Shown one piece after another: positions 8,737 to 17,807 of a stretch of 37,269 bases of DNA (the first letter of the stretch is position 1; every line of letters starts with the position of its first letter). Origin of the DNA: Flavobacteriales bacterium (GTDB taxonomy: Bacteria; Bacteroidota; Bacteroidia; Flavobacteriales; PHOS-HE28); the NCBI GenBank assembly GCA_008016945.1, contig SSGN01000013.1, forward strand, positions 1 to 37,269, written 5' to 3'. Position numbers and translations under genes: made by a program. Under the pieces are notes generated by a model. The model saw only the letters and a list, made by a program, of their open reading frames with translations. It was not told where the DNA came from and searched no databases.

Positions 8737-9353
8737 GTATAAGCAAGCGGGTCTGGGTCTGCATTGGACTTGTCGTTACACTTACTTCCTGTCGCACCGA
8801 GGAGCTGATTCTCTATGGGGAATATCGCTCCGGTCAGTTACGTACGGACATTCCAAGGCTGGACGGGTATTATTACAGACATCAGGCATCTTGTGGTGAT
8901 GAACGACAGGGCAATGAAGTCGTATTCTTCTATGAAGACGGTTCGCTTTTACACCAGATTTGGCCTATGGACAGCGATCTTACACACTTTGAGTTGGAAC
9001 TTAAGGACTCCCGTCAATACGTCATTGATCGAGGTTACGACAGGGGGTTTGGTTGGGGCTTAGGCTACTGGAAGCAGGATACTGTGTTCGCGGAGCAGTT
9101 CAGCCACGCTACACGGGGTCGAATGCGTGTGCGTCGATGGGTTGCGAACCTAAGCGCCGATGGACTGACCATGCTTTCCTACAGTACTCCCGGATATCCA
9201 ACCAGCTATGTGTATTGCTCAACCAAATTCAGATTCCGGCACAGCACCTGGAAACCAGACCCCGCTGCGTTCTTTGAGCGTGATAGGCAGTTCATCCGGT
9301 CACAAGAGTATTTCATTCGCAAGAAGGCACGCAAGGGCAATTCGCATCCTTAA
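8730..9353 (+). CDS. Predicted lipoprotein, candidate immunity protein for the RHS toxin
   Basis: The product has 207 residues. The ATG at 8730 lies inside the last codons of the RHS gene (7-base overlap, ATGGTAG), which implies translational coupling. It gives a lipoprotein signal peptide: basic SKR, a hydrophobic run and the lipobox LTSC with Cys21. An in-frame ATG at 8634 would add 32 residues without a signal and is rejected. The mature part is rich in aromatic and charged residues (DGYYYRHQASCGDERQG, GFGWGLGYW) and ends in a strongly basic tail. I do not recognise the family. The immunity role is inferred from position alone: first gene after a toxin tip, overlapping it, same A/T-rich composition. 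A cell-envelope location would suit a toxin that arrives from outside. Confidence 0.7.
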   Translation: MVGISKRVWVCIGLVVTLTSCRTEELILYGEYRSGQLRTDIPRLDGYYYRHQASCGDERQGNEVVFFYEDGSLLHQIWPMDSDLTHFELELKDSRQYVIDRGYDRGFGWGLGYWKQDTVFAEQFSHATRGRMRVRRWVANLSADGLTMLSYSTPGYPTSYVYCSTKFRFRHSTWKPDPAAFFERDRQFIRSQEYFIRKKARKGNSHP

Positions 9354-9476
9354 GGCACAAGGCATTGGCCCTCAACGCATTGGCAACAGGGCTGTCGTTG
9401 GGGGTGCGTATCGTGCAATCTTTCCTTGTACCAGCCCACCCGTTGATCCACCGCCTCCCAGATCCCCGGGAACAGC

Positions 9477-9485
9477 TACATTTGC
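9477..9485 (+). promoter_or_regulatory. Putative -7 box for the yceD-rpmF-plsX unit
   Basis: TACATTTGC is an exact match to the Bacteroidota TAnnTTTG box, 28 bases before the yceD ATG. No convincing -33 TTG lies at the right distance. The 160-base gap before yceD holds nothing else recognisable. Confidence 0.5.
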
Positions 9486-9513
9486 GGTCCGTTTGTCGGA
9501 AAGCACTCCCTTA

Positions 9514-10035
9514 ATGGACCCCCTGAAGGACCATACCATCGAGTTCGCCGGGCTCAAAGATGGCCAGCACGACTTCCAGTTCGTGTTGGACCAGCCTTTC
9601 TTCGATGCTTCGGCGGAGGAGGAGTGGCAGGGCGGTCGTGTAACGGTGGATGTGACGCTGGATAAGAGCACCACCCTGCTGGTGGTACACATGAAGGCCC
9701 ACGGCACTGTGCGTGTACACTGCGACCGCTGCGATGGCCCGCTGGACCAGCCTGTGGAGGGCGAGCAGCGCCAGATCTTCAGCCTCACCGGCGGAGAACC
9801 GAGCGACGACGACGAGCTGGTGACCCTGGACGACCGGGCCCATAGCATCAACTTGACCCACTATTTCTACGAGTGCCTTCGTTTGGCCCTCCCCATCCGC
9901 CATGTTCACGCCCCCGGGCAGTGCGACCCCGAGGTGGAGAAGGTGCTGAGCGAGCTGATCGTGGAACAAGAACCAAGCCCCGACCCGCGCTGGGAGGTGC
10001 TGAAAGACATCCAGAACAAGGAGCGCCGCTCCTAA
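9514..10035 (+). CDS. yceD: YceD/DUF177 family protein
   Basis: The 173-residue product belongs to the DUF177/YceD family, which is linked to 23S rRNA accumulation in other bacteria and almost always sits before rpmF. Seen here: the HCDRCDGPLDQPV motif with Cys70 and Cys73 in the middle, a third Cys near residue 137, and an acidic stretch (EPSDDDELVTLDD). The open frame extends upstream without a stop, but the ATG at 9514 was chosen because the family begins about there and the -7 box at 9477-9485 lies upstream. rpmF follows after 12 bases. Confidence 0.85.
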   Translation: MDPLKDHTIEFAGLKDGQHDFQFVLDQPFFDASAEEEWQGGRVTVDVTLDKSTTLLVVHMKAHGTVRVHCDRCDGPLDQPVEGEQRQIFSLTGGEPSDDDELVTLDDRAHSINLTHYFYECLRLALPIRHVHAPGQCDPEVEKVLSELIVEQEPSPDPRWEVLKDIQNKERRS

Positions 10036-10047
10036 GCACGTAGAGCC

Positions 10048-10242
10048 ATGCCAAATCCAAAACGTCGATTCTCGAAGACCCGTACGGCCAGCCGCCGCAG
10101 CACGTACAAGGCCACCGCACCTACCCTGAGCAAGGATCCCGGTACGGGCGAGACGCACCTGCGCCACCGCGCCTACAAAGTGGGGGAAGACCTCTACTAC
10201 AACGGCAAATTGGTGGTTTCCGGCAGCGAAGCCGCTGAATAG
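10048..10242 (+). CDS. rpmF: Large ribosomal subunit protein bL32
   Basis: The 64-residue product begins MPNPKRRFSKTRTASRR, the diagnostic L32 N-terminus. It contains no cysteine, so it is the zinc-free form without the CxxC pairs. Position between yceD and plsX is the standard arrangement and couples ribosome and membrane-lipid synthesis in one transcript. Confidence 0.97.
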   Translation: MPNPKRRFSKTRTASRRSTYKATAPTLSKDPGTGETHLRHRAYKVGEDLYYNGKLVVSGSEAAE

Positions 10243-10276
10243 GCCCGGTGCTTAACCATTCTCTTCCAGACCTCGC

Positions 10277-11218
10277 ATGATGAGGATCGGACTGGACATC
10301 ATGGGCAGTGATCACGGCCCTGCTGTGCCTGTACGCGGTGCGCTCATGGCCCAGCGCGAGCTGCCTGCCGACGTACGGTTGGTACTGATCGGAGATCAAC
10401 CCCGGATCCTCGCGTTGCTTGCCGCCGAAGGCGCCGATCCCTCGGCTTTTGATATCGTCCCGAGCCAGGACGATATCGCCATGAGCGACAACCCCACCAA
10501 AGCCTTTCAAGCGAAACCGCGCAGCAGCATCAGCGTGGGTTTCCAATTGCTCAAGGAAGGCCGGATCGATGCCTTCGCCAGTACCGGTAACACCGGTGCC
10601 ATGCTGGTGGGCAGCGTCTTCATCCTGAAGCCGATCACCGGGGTGATCCGCCCGTGCATCCCCACCCTCGTGCCCAAGGAGGGCGGCGGCGTGGGGGTAC
10701 TGCTCGATGTTGGCGCCAATGCCGATTGCAAGGCCGATGTGCTCACCCAGTTCGGGCTGCTCGGCGCGCTGCTGGCGCAGCATGTGTACCACGTGCCCGA
10801 GCCGAAGGTGGCCCTGCTCAATATCGGCGAAGAGGAGAAGAAGGGCGACATCCTGCGCCAGTCCACCTACGAACTGATGAAGGAGCAGCGGCAGTACCGG
10901 TTCGTGGGCAACGTGGAGGGGCGCGACATCTTCGACCCCAAGGCCGATGTGATGGTCTGCGATGGGTTCACGGGCAATGTCGTCCTCAAGGTGATCGAAG
11001 GGTTCCATGACCTGCTGGAGGGCCATGGGGTGAACGACCCTTTCCTGCACCGGTTCAACTACGAGAACTATGGTGGCCTGCCCGTGCTCGGGGTGAATGG
11101 CAACGTGATCATCGGCCACGGCATCAGCAACGATATCGCCATCAAGAGCATGGTGATGGCCGCCCAGGAGGTGGTGTTGAGCAAGCTGAACGACCGCATC
11201 CGGGAGGCCTTGGTGTGA
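10277..11218 (+). CDS. plsX: Phosphate acyltransferase PlsX
   Basis: Converts acyl-ACP to acyl-phosphate for glycerol-3-phosphate acylation, the first committed supply step of phospholipid synthesis; a soluble, membrane-associated enzyme. The 313 residues are close to the family's usual 310-340. Seen: an N-terminal GLDIMGSDHGP strand-turn (usually GGDxAP), ASTGNTGAMLVGS, LLDVGANADCKADVL, LLNIGEEEKKG, and VCDGFTGNVVLKVIEG. The GSDHGP variant is unusual in the nucleotide-fold-like N-terminus, but all other signatures are intact. Either of two adjacent ATG codons (10277, 10280) could be the start. The gap to fabH is 172 bases, long for this cluster. Confidence 0.95.
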   Translation: MMRIGLDIMGSDHGPAVPVRGALMAQRELPADVRLVLIGDQPRILALLAAEGADPSAFDIVPSQDDIAMSDNPTKAFQAKPRSSISVGFQLLKEGRIDAFASTGNTGAMLVGSVFILKPITGVIRPCIPTLVPKEGGGVGVLLDVGANADCKADVLTQFGLLGALLAQHVYHVPEPKVALLNIGEEEKKGDILRQSTYELMKEQRQYRFVGNVEGRDIFDPKADVMVCDGFTGNVVLKVIEGFHDLLEGHGVNDPFLHRFNYENYGGLPVLGVNGNVIIGHGISNDIAIKSMVMAAQEVVLSKLNDRIREALV

Positions 11219-11315
11219 GCGCTTCCCCACGGCGACGTAGGGAGTGGGGATCAGGCGGAGGTCCGTGTTGGTCGCAGGGCTCATCTTCCCCTTGGAATGC
11301 ATTCGCCATCCTGAA

Positions 11316-11324
11316 TACCTTGGC
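11316..11324 (+). promoter_or_regulatory. Weak -7-like box upstream of fabH
   Basis: TACCTTGGC has one mismatch to TAnnTTTG and lies 66 bases before the fabH ATG in the 172-base plsX-fabH gap. The long gap makes an internal promoter plausible. The match alone is weak. Confidence 0.25.
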
Positions 11325-11390
11325 GCCGCCAAAGCGACCGCTTCAACCGTTCGCCTTCCGAGCCGCTGTGGTGAATAACCCCGATCGACC

Positions 11391-12383
11391 ATGAGAACGC
11401 GTGCCGCCATCACCGCCGTGAATGGCTACGTCCCGGATTTCAAGCTGAGCAACCAAGTGTTGGAGACCATGGTGGAGACCAGCGATGCCTGGATCACCGA
11501 ACGCACGGGTATCAAGGAGCGCCGGATCCTCAAAGGCAAGGATCAAGGCCTCAGCGTCATGGCCATCGAAGCGGTGAACGGCCTGTTGAAGAAGCGGGGT
11601 ATCGGCCCGGAGGAGATCGACCTGATGATCGTGGCCAGCGTAACGCCGGACCGCATCTTCCCGGCCACCGCCAACATCGTGTGTGATGCCATCGGTGCGA
11701 AGAACGCCTGGGGGTTCGACCTGGGTGCGGCCTGTAGCGGTTTCCTCTACGCACTCACCACCGGTTGCCAGTTCATCGAGAGCGGGAAGCACAAGAAGGT
11801 GGTGGTGGTGGGTGGCGATAAGATGAGCGCCATCATCGACTACGAGGACCGCGCCACCTGCATCATCTTCGGCGATGGCTGCGGAGCGGTGTTGTTGGAG
11901 CCGAACGACGAAGGTTTCGGTGTGATGGACAGCATCCTGCGCAGCGACGGCAGCGGTTGCCAGTACCTGCACCAGAAAGCCGGCGGCAGCATGCGCCCTC
12001 CGGTGGAACGTACCGTGGAGGCCCGCCAGCATTACGTGTACCAGGAAGGCAAGGCCGTGTTCAAGTTCGCGGTGACCAATATGGCCGATGTGAGCGCCGA
12101 GATCATGGAGCGCAACGGCCTCACCGCCGACGATGTGGCTTGGCTGGTACCCCACCAGGCCAACAAGCGTATCATCGATGCCACCGCCCACCGCATGGGG
12201 CTGGACGAGAGCAAGGTGATGGTGAACATCGAGAAATACGGCAATACCACCAGTGGCACGTTGCCCCTGTGCCTGTGGGAGTGGGAGAACCGGCTGAAGA
12301 AGGGTGACAACATCATCCTCAGTGCTTTCGGCGGTGGTTTCACCTGGGGCGCCATATGGATCAAGTGGGCCTATGGTAGCTGA
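11391..12383 (+). CDS. fabH: Beta-ketoacyl-ACP synthase III
   Basis: Condenses acetyl-CoA (or another acyl-CoA starter) with malonyl-ACP to begin fatty-acid elongation. The 330-residue product shows the full Cys-His-Asn triad: Cys115 in [11 protein letters not shown], His255 in [10 protein letters not shown] and Asn285 in [10 protein letters not shown]. The N-terminal [10 protein letters not shown] and the C-terminal [10 protein letters not shown] are typical. The length matches the family. It is placed between plsX and accB, as in many Bacteroidota. Confidence 0.97.
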   Translation: MRTRAAITAVNGYVPDFKLSNQVLETMVETSDAWITERTGIKERRILKGKDQGLSVMAIEAVNGLLKKRGIGPEEIDLMIVASVTPDRIFPATANIVCDAIGAKNAWGFDLGAACSGFLYALTTGCQFIESGKHKKVVVVGGDKMSAIIDYEDRATCIIFGDGCGAVLLEPNDEGFGVMDSILRSDGSGCQYLHQKAGGSMRPPVERTVEARQHYVYQEGKAVFKFAVTNMADVSAEIMERNGLTADDVAWLVPHQANKRIIDATAHRMGLDESKVMVNIEKYGNTTSGTLPLCLWEWENRLKKGDNIILSAFGGGFTWGAIWIKWAYGS

Positions 12384-12508
12384 TCGCCAGTGGGTTAGCG
12401 CGTAGCGCCGGTAGGCCGGTCCGCGCTCGGCCCAAGTTCCGTGGGTCATCACATCCACCCTGTGAACATCCCGGTGCGCAGGGCAGGTCTCAACTTCACC
12501 GACTATCC

Positions 12509-12517
12509 TACCTTCGC
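12509..12517 (+). promoter_or_regulatory. Putative -7 box upstream of accB
   Basis: TACCTTCGC lies in the 201-base fabH-accB gap, 67 bases before the preferred accB ATG (12585) and 40 bases before an alternative ATG (12558). It is the same TAnnTTCGC form found before purQ. Confidence 0.35.
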
Positions 12518-12584
12518 TCCTCTTCCAGAACGCAACGGGCGCGGCGGAAGCACGACCATGCCGGCCATCAAAGAGCAAGACACG

Positions 12585-13082
12585 ATGAACCTGAACCAGA
12601 TCCAGGACCTGATCAAATTCGTCGCCAAGAGCGGCGTCAGTGAAGTGGAGATCGAACAGAAGGACTTCAAGATCACCATCAAGACCCCCGCCGGTAAGAA
12701 GGAGGTCCAGGTGATCGCGGCGCCCGCCCCGGCCTACCCGATGGCCGCGCAGCTACCCCTTGCACCTGCTGCAGCTCCGGTGGCTGCCCCGGTTCCAGCG
12801 GCACCCGCCGCTGCTGCACCGGCTCCCGCGGCGGATGCCAAGTACGTCACCATCAAGGCCCCGATGATCGGTACCTTCTACCGCGCCGCAGGGCCCGGCA
12901 AACCTGTGTTCGTGAACGTGGGCGACGAGGTGAAACCCGGCAAGACGATCTGCATCATCGAGGCCATGAAGCTCTTCAACGAGATCGAGTGCGAGGTGAG
13001 CGGCAGGATCGTGAAGGTGCTGGTGGACGACGCCAAGCCCGTGGAGTACGACCAACCGTTGTTCCTGGTGGATCCTTCGTAG
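12585..13082 (+). CDS. accB: Biotin carboxyl carrier protein of acetyl-CoA carboxylase
   Basis: Carries carboxybiotin between AccC and the carboxyltransferase in malonyl-CoA synthesis. The 165 residues from ATG 12585 begin MNLNQIQDLIKFVAKSGVSE, the usual BCCP start. An in-frame ATG at 12558 would add nine residues and cannot be excluded. A Pro/Ala-rich linker spans residues 46-84. The C-terminal biotinyl domain has the IIEAMKLFNEIE motif, with biotin-accepting Lys129. accC follows after 100 bases. Confidence 0.95.
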   Translation: MNLNQIQDLIKFVAKSGVSEVEIEQKDFKITIKTPAGKKEVQVIAAPAPAYPMAAQLPLAPAAAPVAAPVPAAPAAAAPAPAADAKYVTIKAPMIGTFYRAAGPGKPVFVNVGDEVKPGKTICIIEAMKLFNEIECEVSGRIVKVLVDDAKPVEYDQPLFLVDPS

Positions 13083-13108
13083 TTCTTTGAGCCGCATCGG
13101 CGCAACGG

Positions 13109-13166
13109 CCGCAACGGAAATGCAGGTCACGATCCATGCTCTGTTCCCCACGTGGGGTCGTTGCGG
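13109..13166 (+). repeat. Nested inverted repeats in the accB-accC gap
   Basis: A perfect 12-base palindrome, CCCCACGTGGGG (13146-13157), lies inside a wider pair of arms, CCGCAACG (13109-13116) and CGTTGCGG (13159-13166). Together they could fold as a two-tier structure ending 16 bases before the accC ATG. There is no T-run, so it is not a plain terminator. It could be a regulator site or a leader structure; neither can be shown from sequence. Confidence 0.5.
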
Positions 13167-13182
13167 TTAATCCCTTCCCCAC

Positions 13183-14529
13183 ATGTTCAAGAAGATCCTC
13201 ATAGCCAACCGCGGCGAGATCGCCCTGCGCGTGATCCGTACCTGCCGTGAAATGGGCATCAAGACCGTGGCCGTATACTCCACGGCCGATAAGGAAAGCC
13301 TGCACGTTCGGTTCGCCGATGAAGCCGTGTGCATCGGCCCCCCTCCCAGCAAGGAGAGCTACCTGAACATGCCCCGCATCATCGCGGCGGCCGAGATCAC
13401 CAACGCCGACGCCATCCACCCGGGCTACGGCTTCTTGAGCGAGAACGCCAAGTTCAGCAAGCTCTGCCAGCAACACGGCATCAAATTCATCGGCGCCCTG
13501 CCAGAGCAGATCGAGGCCATGGGCGACAAGGCTACCGCCAAAAGCACCATGATCAAGGCCGGGGTGCCCTGTGTACCCGGCACCGAAGGTCTGGTCACCG
13601 ACCTGGCCGTGGCCAAGAAGGAGGCCAAACGCATCGGCTATCCCGTGATCCTGAAGGCCACTGCGGGCGGAGGCGGCAAGGGCATGCGCTTAGTGTGGAA
13701 GGAGGAGGAGTTCGACGAAGCCTTTGAGAAGGCGAGCCAGGAGGCCGGCGCCGCGTTCGGCAACCCCGGCATGTACATGGAGAAGTACGTGTTGGAGCCC
13801 CGCCACATCGAGATCCAGATCGCGGGTGATCAGTACGGCACCTTCTGCCACATGAGCGAGCGCGATTGCTCCATCCAGCGCCGCCACCAGAAGCTGGTGG
13901 AGGAGACCCCCAGCCCCTTCATGACCAAGACCCTGCGTAAGAAGATGGGCGAGGCCGCCATCAAGGCCGCCGCAGCGGTGAACTACGAAGGCGTGGGCAC
14001 CGTGGAGTTCCTGGTGGACAAGGACCGGAACTTCTACTTCATGGAGATGAACACGCGGATCCAGGTGGAGCACACCATCACCGAAGAGGTCATCGACTAC
14101 GACCTGATCCGTGAGCAGATCAAGATCGCCGCCGGCATCCCCATCAGCGGCCTCAACTACGAGCCCAGCCGCCACAGCATCCAGTGCCGGATCAACGCCG
14201 AGGACCCCTTCCACGGGTTCCGGCCCACGCCCGGCAGGATCACCAGCTACCACAGCCCCGGTGGCCATGGCGTGCGTGTGGATACCCACGTGTATGCCGG
14301 ATACACCATCCCGCCGAACTACGACAGCATGATCGGCAAGCTGATCGTGAGCGCACAGACGCGTGAAGAGGCCATCACCAAGATGGAACGCGCCTTGAGC
14401 GAATACGTGATCGAAGGGGTGCATACCACCATCCCCTTCCACCTGCAACTGATGCAGAACGAACAATTCCGAGCGGGCAACTTCACGACGAAGTTCCTGG
14501 AGGATTTCGAGATCAAGAAGCCGGAATGA
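13183..14529 (+). CDS. accC: Acetyl-CoA carboxylase biotin carboxylase subunit
   Basis: ATP-dependent carboxylation of biotin on AccB. The 448 residues match the usual length. Seen in order: [29 protein letters not shown], the ATP-grasp glycine loop [31 protein letters not shown], and the metal/biotin site [17 protein letters not shown]. The 3' end overlaps the next gene by four bases (ATGA), so the membrane protein downstream is probably part of the same operon. No carboxyltransferase genes (accA or accD) are in the window. Confidence 0.97.
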   Translation: MFKKILIANRGEIALRVIRTCREMGIKTVAVYSTADKESLHVRFADEAVCIGPPPSKESYLNMPRIIAAAEITNADAIHPGYGFLSENAKFSKLCQQHGIKFIGALPEQIEAMGDKATAKSTMIKAGVPCVPGTEGLVTDLAVAKKEAKRIGYPVILKATAGGGGKGMRLVWKEEEFDEAFEKASQEAGAAFGNPGMYMEKYVLEPRHIEIQIAGDQYGTFCHMSERDCSIQRRHQKLVEETPSPFMTKTLRKKMGEAAIKAAAAVNYEGVGTVEFLVDKDRNFYFMEMNTRIQVEHTITEEVIDYDLIREQIKIAAGIPISGLNYEPSRHSIQCRINAEDPFHGFRPTPGRITSYHSPGGHGVRVDTHVYAGYTIPPNYDSMIGKLIVSAQTREEAITKMERALSEYVIEGVHTTIPFHLQLMQNEQFRAGNFTTKFLEDFEIKKPE

Positions 14530-16328
14530 TCGCCCCGGCCATGAAAGGCCGGTTCTCGTGCGCCACGGTCTTCGCTCTCGGGTTGGCCGTTGCGTTGGTG
14601 CGCTCGTACTACCCCCAGCGACAGGTGCTCGCTTGGGATGTCTTCGGGTACTACTTGTATCTACCGGCGGCCTTCATCCACAACGACATCGCCCTACGCG
14701 ATCGGACCTGGACGGATAGGGTGATGACCACCTATGCTCCCTCCTCCACGTTCTACCAATTGGTGGATGGTTCGGATGGTGCCCGGGTGATCCGGTATGG
14801 CTCGGGCATGGCGATGTTGTACGCACCGTTCTTCGCGGTGGCACACCTGCTCGCCGAGCCGTTGGGATTCCCGGCCGATGGGTTCTCTCCACCCTATCAG
14901 GTGGCGGTTACCCTCGGCTGTCTGGCCATTGCGTGGCTTGGGCTCTTGGTGTTGCGTGCGGTGCTGTTGCGCTTCTTCGATGATCGCTGGACGGCGGTGC
15001 TGTTGTTGTTGATCGGCCTGGGCACCAATTGGTTCCAGCTCACCGCTTGGGATGGCACGCTGCTCTCCCATAGTGCGCTCTTCACGCTCTATGCGTTGTT
15101 GTTGTTTACCACCATCCATTGGCATGAACGACCGACCCGGATGATGGCCCTTGGCATCGGCGTGGTGCTGGGACTCATCACCCTGGTGCGCCCCTCGGAA
15201 CTGGTGGCGGTGTCGATCCCGGTGCTCTGGGGAGTGGCAGGCCCGGACGCCCAACGTTCGAAGTGGCGCATGGTCCGTGCCCATGTGCCGCATCTCGTGA
15301 TGGCGGCCATCGCCTTTGCGCTGGTGGTCGCTCCCCAGCTCTTGTACTGGCGGCTCACCGCTGGCCAATGGCTGTTCTATTCCTATGTGAATCCGGGTGA
15401 GGGCTTGGACCTGGCCACGCCCCATTTGCGCCCGTTCTTGATCAGCTTCCGCAAGGGATGGTTCGTGTATACCCCCCTCATGATGTTCGCCATCCTGGGT
15501 TTGGCTACCCTCCGCAAGCGCTTGCCTCAAGCGTTCTGGTCGGTGCTCATCTTCCTGGTGGTCGATGTATGGATCGTGTCCAGCTGGAGTTGCTGGTGGT
15601 ATGCCGGTGGCAGCTTCAGTGCGCGGGCCATGGTACCGGCGTATCCGGTACTGGCGTTGCCGCTCGGCACATTCCTGCAATGGGCCTGGCGCTGGCGGGG
15701 ATGGCGTATGCCGGTGGTCCTTGCCGGAGTTGGGTTCGTAGCGCTCAACCTCTTCCAGACCTGGCAGTGGACCGCGGGCATCATCAGCAAGGAGCGCATG
15801 ACCAAAGCGTACTACAAAGCGGTGTTCGGTCGGACCCATATGCCCGTGGGGGCCGATACACTGTTGCTCGTGCAACGCCCATTGGGGAACGAGGAGCGGT
15901 TCACCGACGAACGGCGATACCGGGCGCAGGAGGTGTTCCGGGCGGATCACGCGGATCATCCGGATGGGGTTTTCACCCTCACGGATACGATCCTGTACAC
16001 CCCGGCCTTCGAGACCACCTTCGAAGGACTCACCGCCAAGGATCATGTCTGGATCCGTCCTTCGATGCGCTTCTGGGTGGGGGATGGCACAAGCGCCGTC
16101 CCCACCATGGTGGTCCATTTCGAGCATGAGGGGGGAACCTATAAGTACATGGCACGCGAGCCGGTGGTCCCGGCAGGCGTGCGCGATGCCTGGGTCTCGT
16201 TCACCATGGATTACATCACCCCGGAAGTGCGCGCCAGGCACGACAAGGTGAAGGTGTACCTCTGGAACCGCTACGGTGCCACGTTGCGGGTGGACGACCT
16301 GGTCGTGCTGGTCTTTGAGCCGCGTTGA
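14526..16328 (+). CDS. Multi-pass membrane protein, GT-C glycosyltransferase-like
   Basis: The product has 600 residues with about nine or ten hydrophobic spans in the first 420 (for example [15 protein letters not shown] and [19 protein letters not shown]) and a soluble C-terminal domain of about 160 residues. The first periplasmic loop has [17 protein letters not shown], an acidic residue after the first span as in GT-C enzymes that use polyprenyl-phosphate sugars. The family assignment comes from architecture and is not secure. The ATG overlaps the accC stop (ATGA), which implies coupling to the fatty-acid cluster, although a functional link is not obvious. Its stop codon abuts the stop of the convergent membrane gene. 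Confidence 0.75.
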   Translation: MIAPAMKGRFSCATVFALGLAVALVRSYYPQRQVLAWDVFGYYLYLPAAFIHNDIALRDRTWTDRVMTTYAPSSTFYQLVDGSDGARVIRYGSGMAMLYAPFFAVAHLLAEPLGFPADGFSPPYQVAVTLGCLAIAWLGLLVLRAVLLRFFDDRWTAVLLLLIGLGTNWFQLTAWDGTLLSHSALFTLYALLLFTTIHWHERPTRMMALGIGVVLGLITLVRPSELVAVSIPVLWGVAGPDAQRSKWRMVRAHVPHLVMAAIAFALVVAPQLLYWRLTAGQWLFYSYVNPGEGLDLATPHLRPFLISFRKGWFVYTPLMMFAILGLATLRKRLPQAFWSVLIFLVVDVWIVSSWSCWWYAGGSFSARAMVPAYPVLALPLGTFLQWAWRWRGWRMPVVLAGVGFVALNLFQTWQWTAGIISKERMTKAYYKAVFGRTHMPVGADTLLLVQRPLGNEERFTDERRYRAQEVFRADHADHPDGVFTLTDTILYTPAFETTFEGLTAKDHVWIRPSMRFWVGDGTSAVPTMVVHFEHEGGTYKYMAREPVVPAGVRDAWVSFTMDYITPEVRARHDKVKVYLWNRYGATLRVDDLVVLVFEPR

Positions 16329-17795
16329 TCAGCGCTCGAGGTGCTTGGCCGTGTAGCCCGAATCCGTGGCGGAGATCAGCACCCCACGTGTGATCCCACG
16401 GTCCCGCAGGAACGCACGGGCCGCCGCCTCGTCGGCGATGCCGATCACGTTACGCCGTGCGTACCAGACCACCTGTGGCTCGGTGGAGACCCCCTGCCCG
16501 AAGACCACCTCGTCCGCAGCGGCATGGTCGGCGATGAACGTGCCCAGTGCACGCTCCTGGCCATACCGGCCGCCATCGTGGCCGGGAAGCGGGTTGATGC
16601 GGTAGAAGTAGAGGATGCTGGCCACGCAGGTGGCGGCGAGCGCGAGGTGGCGCCGATAGGCGGTATGCAGGCACAGCGACCAACCGGCCAGGCCACAGAG
16701 CAACGGGGCGGCCTTCAGCATGGCGAAGTCGTGCATGGCGTATTGCAACAACAGCGCATGGTCCAGCACCACGGGTAAGCCGGACACCAGGACGAAGGGC
16801 CCGAAACCCTCCGGAACGGAACGCCTCCGGCCGGAGCGCACCACCTCGTACACCAACAGCAAGGCGAGCAGCAGGATCAACGGAAGGAAACCGATCCGGT
16901 AGTTCAGCGCCATTTGCTTCAGTACCGGACGGAGGCCGTGCTCCAGGCCGAAGGCCCCGCGCACCGAGTACCTGGACCGTAGCTGGGCGATCAAAGCTTC
17001 CGCATCGATCACCTGCAAGTAGCGCCATGCCGTGAGGCCAACGGCCAGCACCACCGCCGCCGCGCACCAGCCCAGCCATACGCCGATGGGCGTGCGCCGA
17101 TCGTGCCACCAGCGCCAACAGCCCACCACCGACCCCGCCACCGCGGCGAACACCCCCAGCCAGCTGGTGTATGCCATAAGGAAGAGCGTGGTGCCGTAGC
17201 CGACCCACACCCACCGACTGGGGCGGGTGTCGGGGCGCATCACGCGCATGGCGAAGACCAGGTGCAACGCCCAAGGCACCTGCACGAACATGTCGCTCAT
17301 GTACGCATTGCCGTGGAACCAGAGCGTGGCGGGCAGCAGCAGGTACAGCACCGACGCGTACAAGGGGGCCCGAGGAAGGCGTTCGCCCCAGCCGATGCGC
17401 ACCGCGTGGAACAGGGCCAAGGCCGCCACCAGGTGGAAGAAGATGTTCATCCACTGCAGGCCCGCCGCGTTCGGTGCCGTGTCGGTGATCACGAAGAGCA
17501 GGTAGGGAAGGTCGAAGGCCAGGGGCGGGTGCGAGAAATAGTACGTCCCCACCGCCCGTGCGTTCCGGTCGTATCGGTCGGCGGGGTACAGCCGTGCGGC
17601 TTCGCGGATGAACCCGCCGGAAGGCATGCCGTGGTGGGTGGCGTAGCCATCCTCCCACCAGTTGGTGAGGGCGATCAGCGTGAAGGCCGTGCAATACTCG
17701 TGATGTGCCGACAGGGGGCGGTCCACCAAGGGCCAACGCACCACCACACTGAGCGCGAAGGCCAGGAGCACGGTGAGGAGCGCAGAGCGGGACAT
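16329..17795 (-). CDS. Multi-pass membrane protein, possible GT-C glycosyltransferase
   Basis: The 488-residue product begins MSRSALLTVLLAFALSVVVR, a first membrane span. An in-frame ATG at 17897 would add a charged 34-residue extension and is not favoured. About ten spans follow, including MNIFFHLVAALALFHAV and FLPLILLLALLLVYEVV. The first external loop is long and contains HHEYCTAFTLIALTNWW and YYFSHPPLAFDLPYLLF; a His-Pro-Pro motif of this kind is common in dolichyl-phosphate-mannose-type GT39/GT83 enzymes. The C-terminus is a short soluble segment with FGQGVSTEPQVVWYARRN. The specific substrate is unknown. A -7 box ends three bases before the start. Confidence 0.7.
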   Translation of the reverse strand: MSRSALLTVLLAFALSVVVRWPLVDRPLSAHHEYCTAFTLIALTNWWEDGYATHHGMPSGGFIREAARLYPADRYDRNARAVGTYYFSHPPLAFDLPYLLFVITDTAPNAAGLQWMNIFFHLVAALALFHAVRIGWGERLPRAPLYASVLYLLLPATLWFHGNAYMSDMFVQVPWALHLVFAMRVMRPDTRPSRWVWVGYGTTLFLMAYTSWLGVFAAVAGSVVGCWRWWHDRRTPIGVWLGWCAAAVVLAVGLTAWRYLQVIDAEALIAQLRSRYSVRGAFGLEHGLRPVLKQMALNYRIGFLPLILLLALLLVYEVVRSGRRRSVPEGFGPFVLVSGLPVVLDHALLLQYAMHDFAMLKAAPLLCGLAGWSLCLHTAYRRHLALAATCVASILYFYRINPLPGHDGGRYGQERALGTFIADHAAADEVVFGQGVSTEPQVVWYARRNVIGIADEAAARAFLRDRGITRGVLISATDSGYTAKHLER

Positions 17796-17798
17796 GGG

Positions 17799-17807
17799 GC
17801 GAACATA
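17799..17807 (-). promoter_or_regulatory. -7-like box directly against the start of the 17795 gene
   Basis: On the minus strand TATGTTCGC ends three bases before the ATG at 17795. It matches TAnnTTCG. If used, transcription would begin at or within a few bases of the start codon, giving a leaderless message. Confidence 0.4.

Noticed and set aside
10121..11413. Long minus-strand open frame (430 codons) opposite plsX
   Set aside because: It lies fully opposite plsX and rpmF, is His/Gly/Ala-rich without recognisable motifs, and is the usual mirror frame of high-GC coding DNA.
11343..12578. Minus-strand open frame (411 codons) opposite fabH
   Set aside because: The plus-strand frame has all FabH catalytic residues; the mirror frame has biased composition and no domain.
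14694..16241. Minus-strand open frame (515 codons) opposite the 600-residue membrane protein
   Set aside because: The plus frame has clear membrane spans; the mirror is Arg/His/Gln-rich with no structure.
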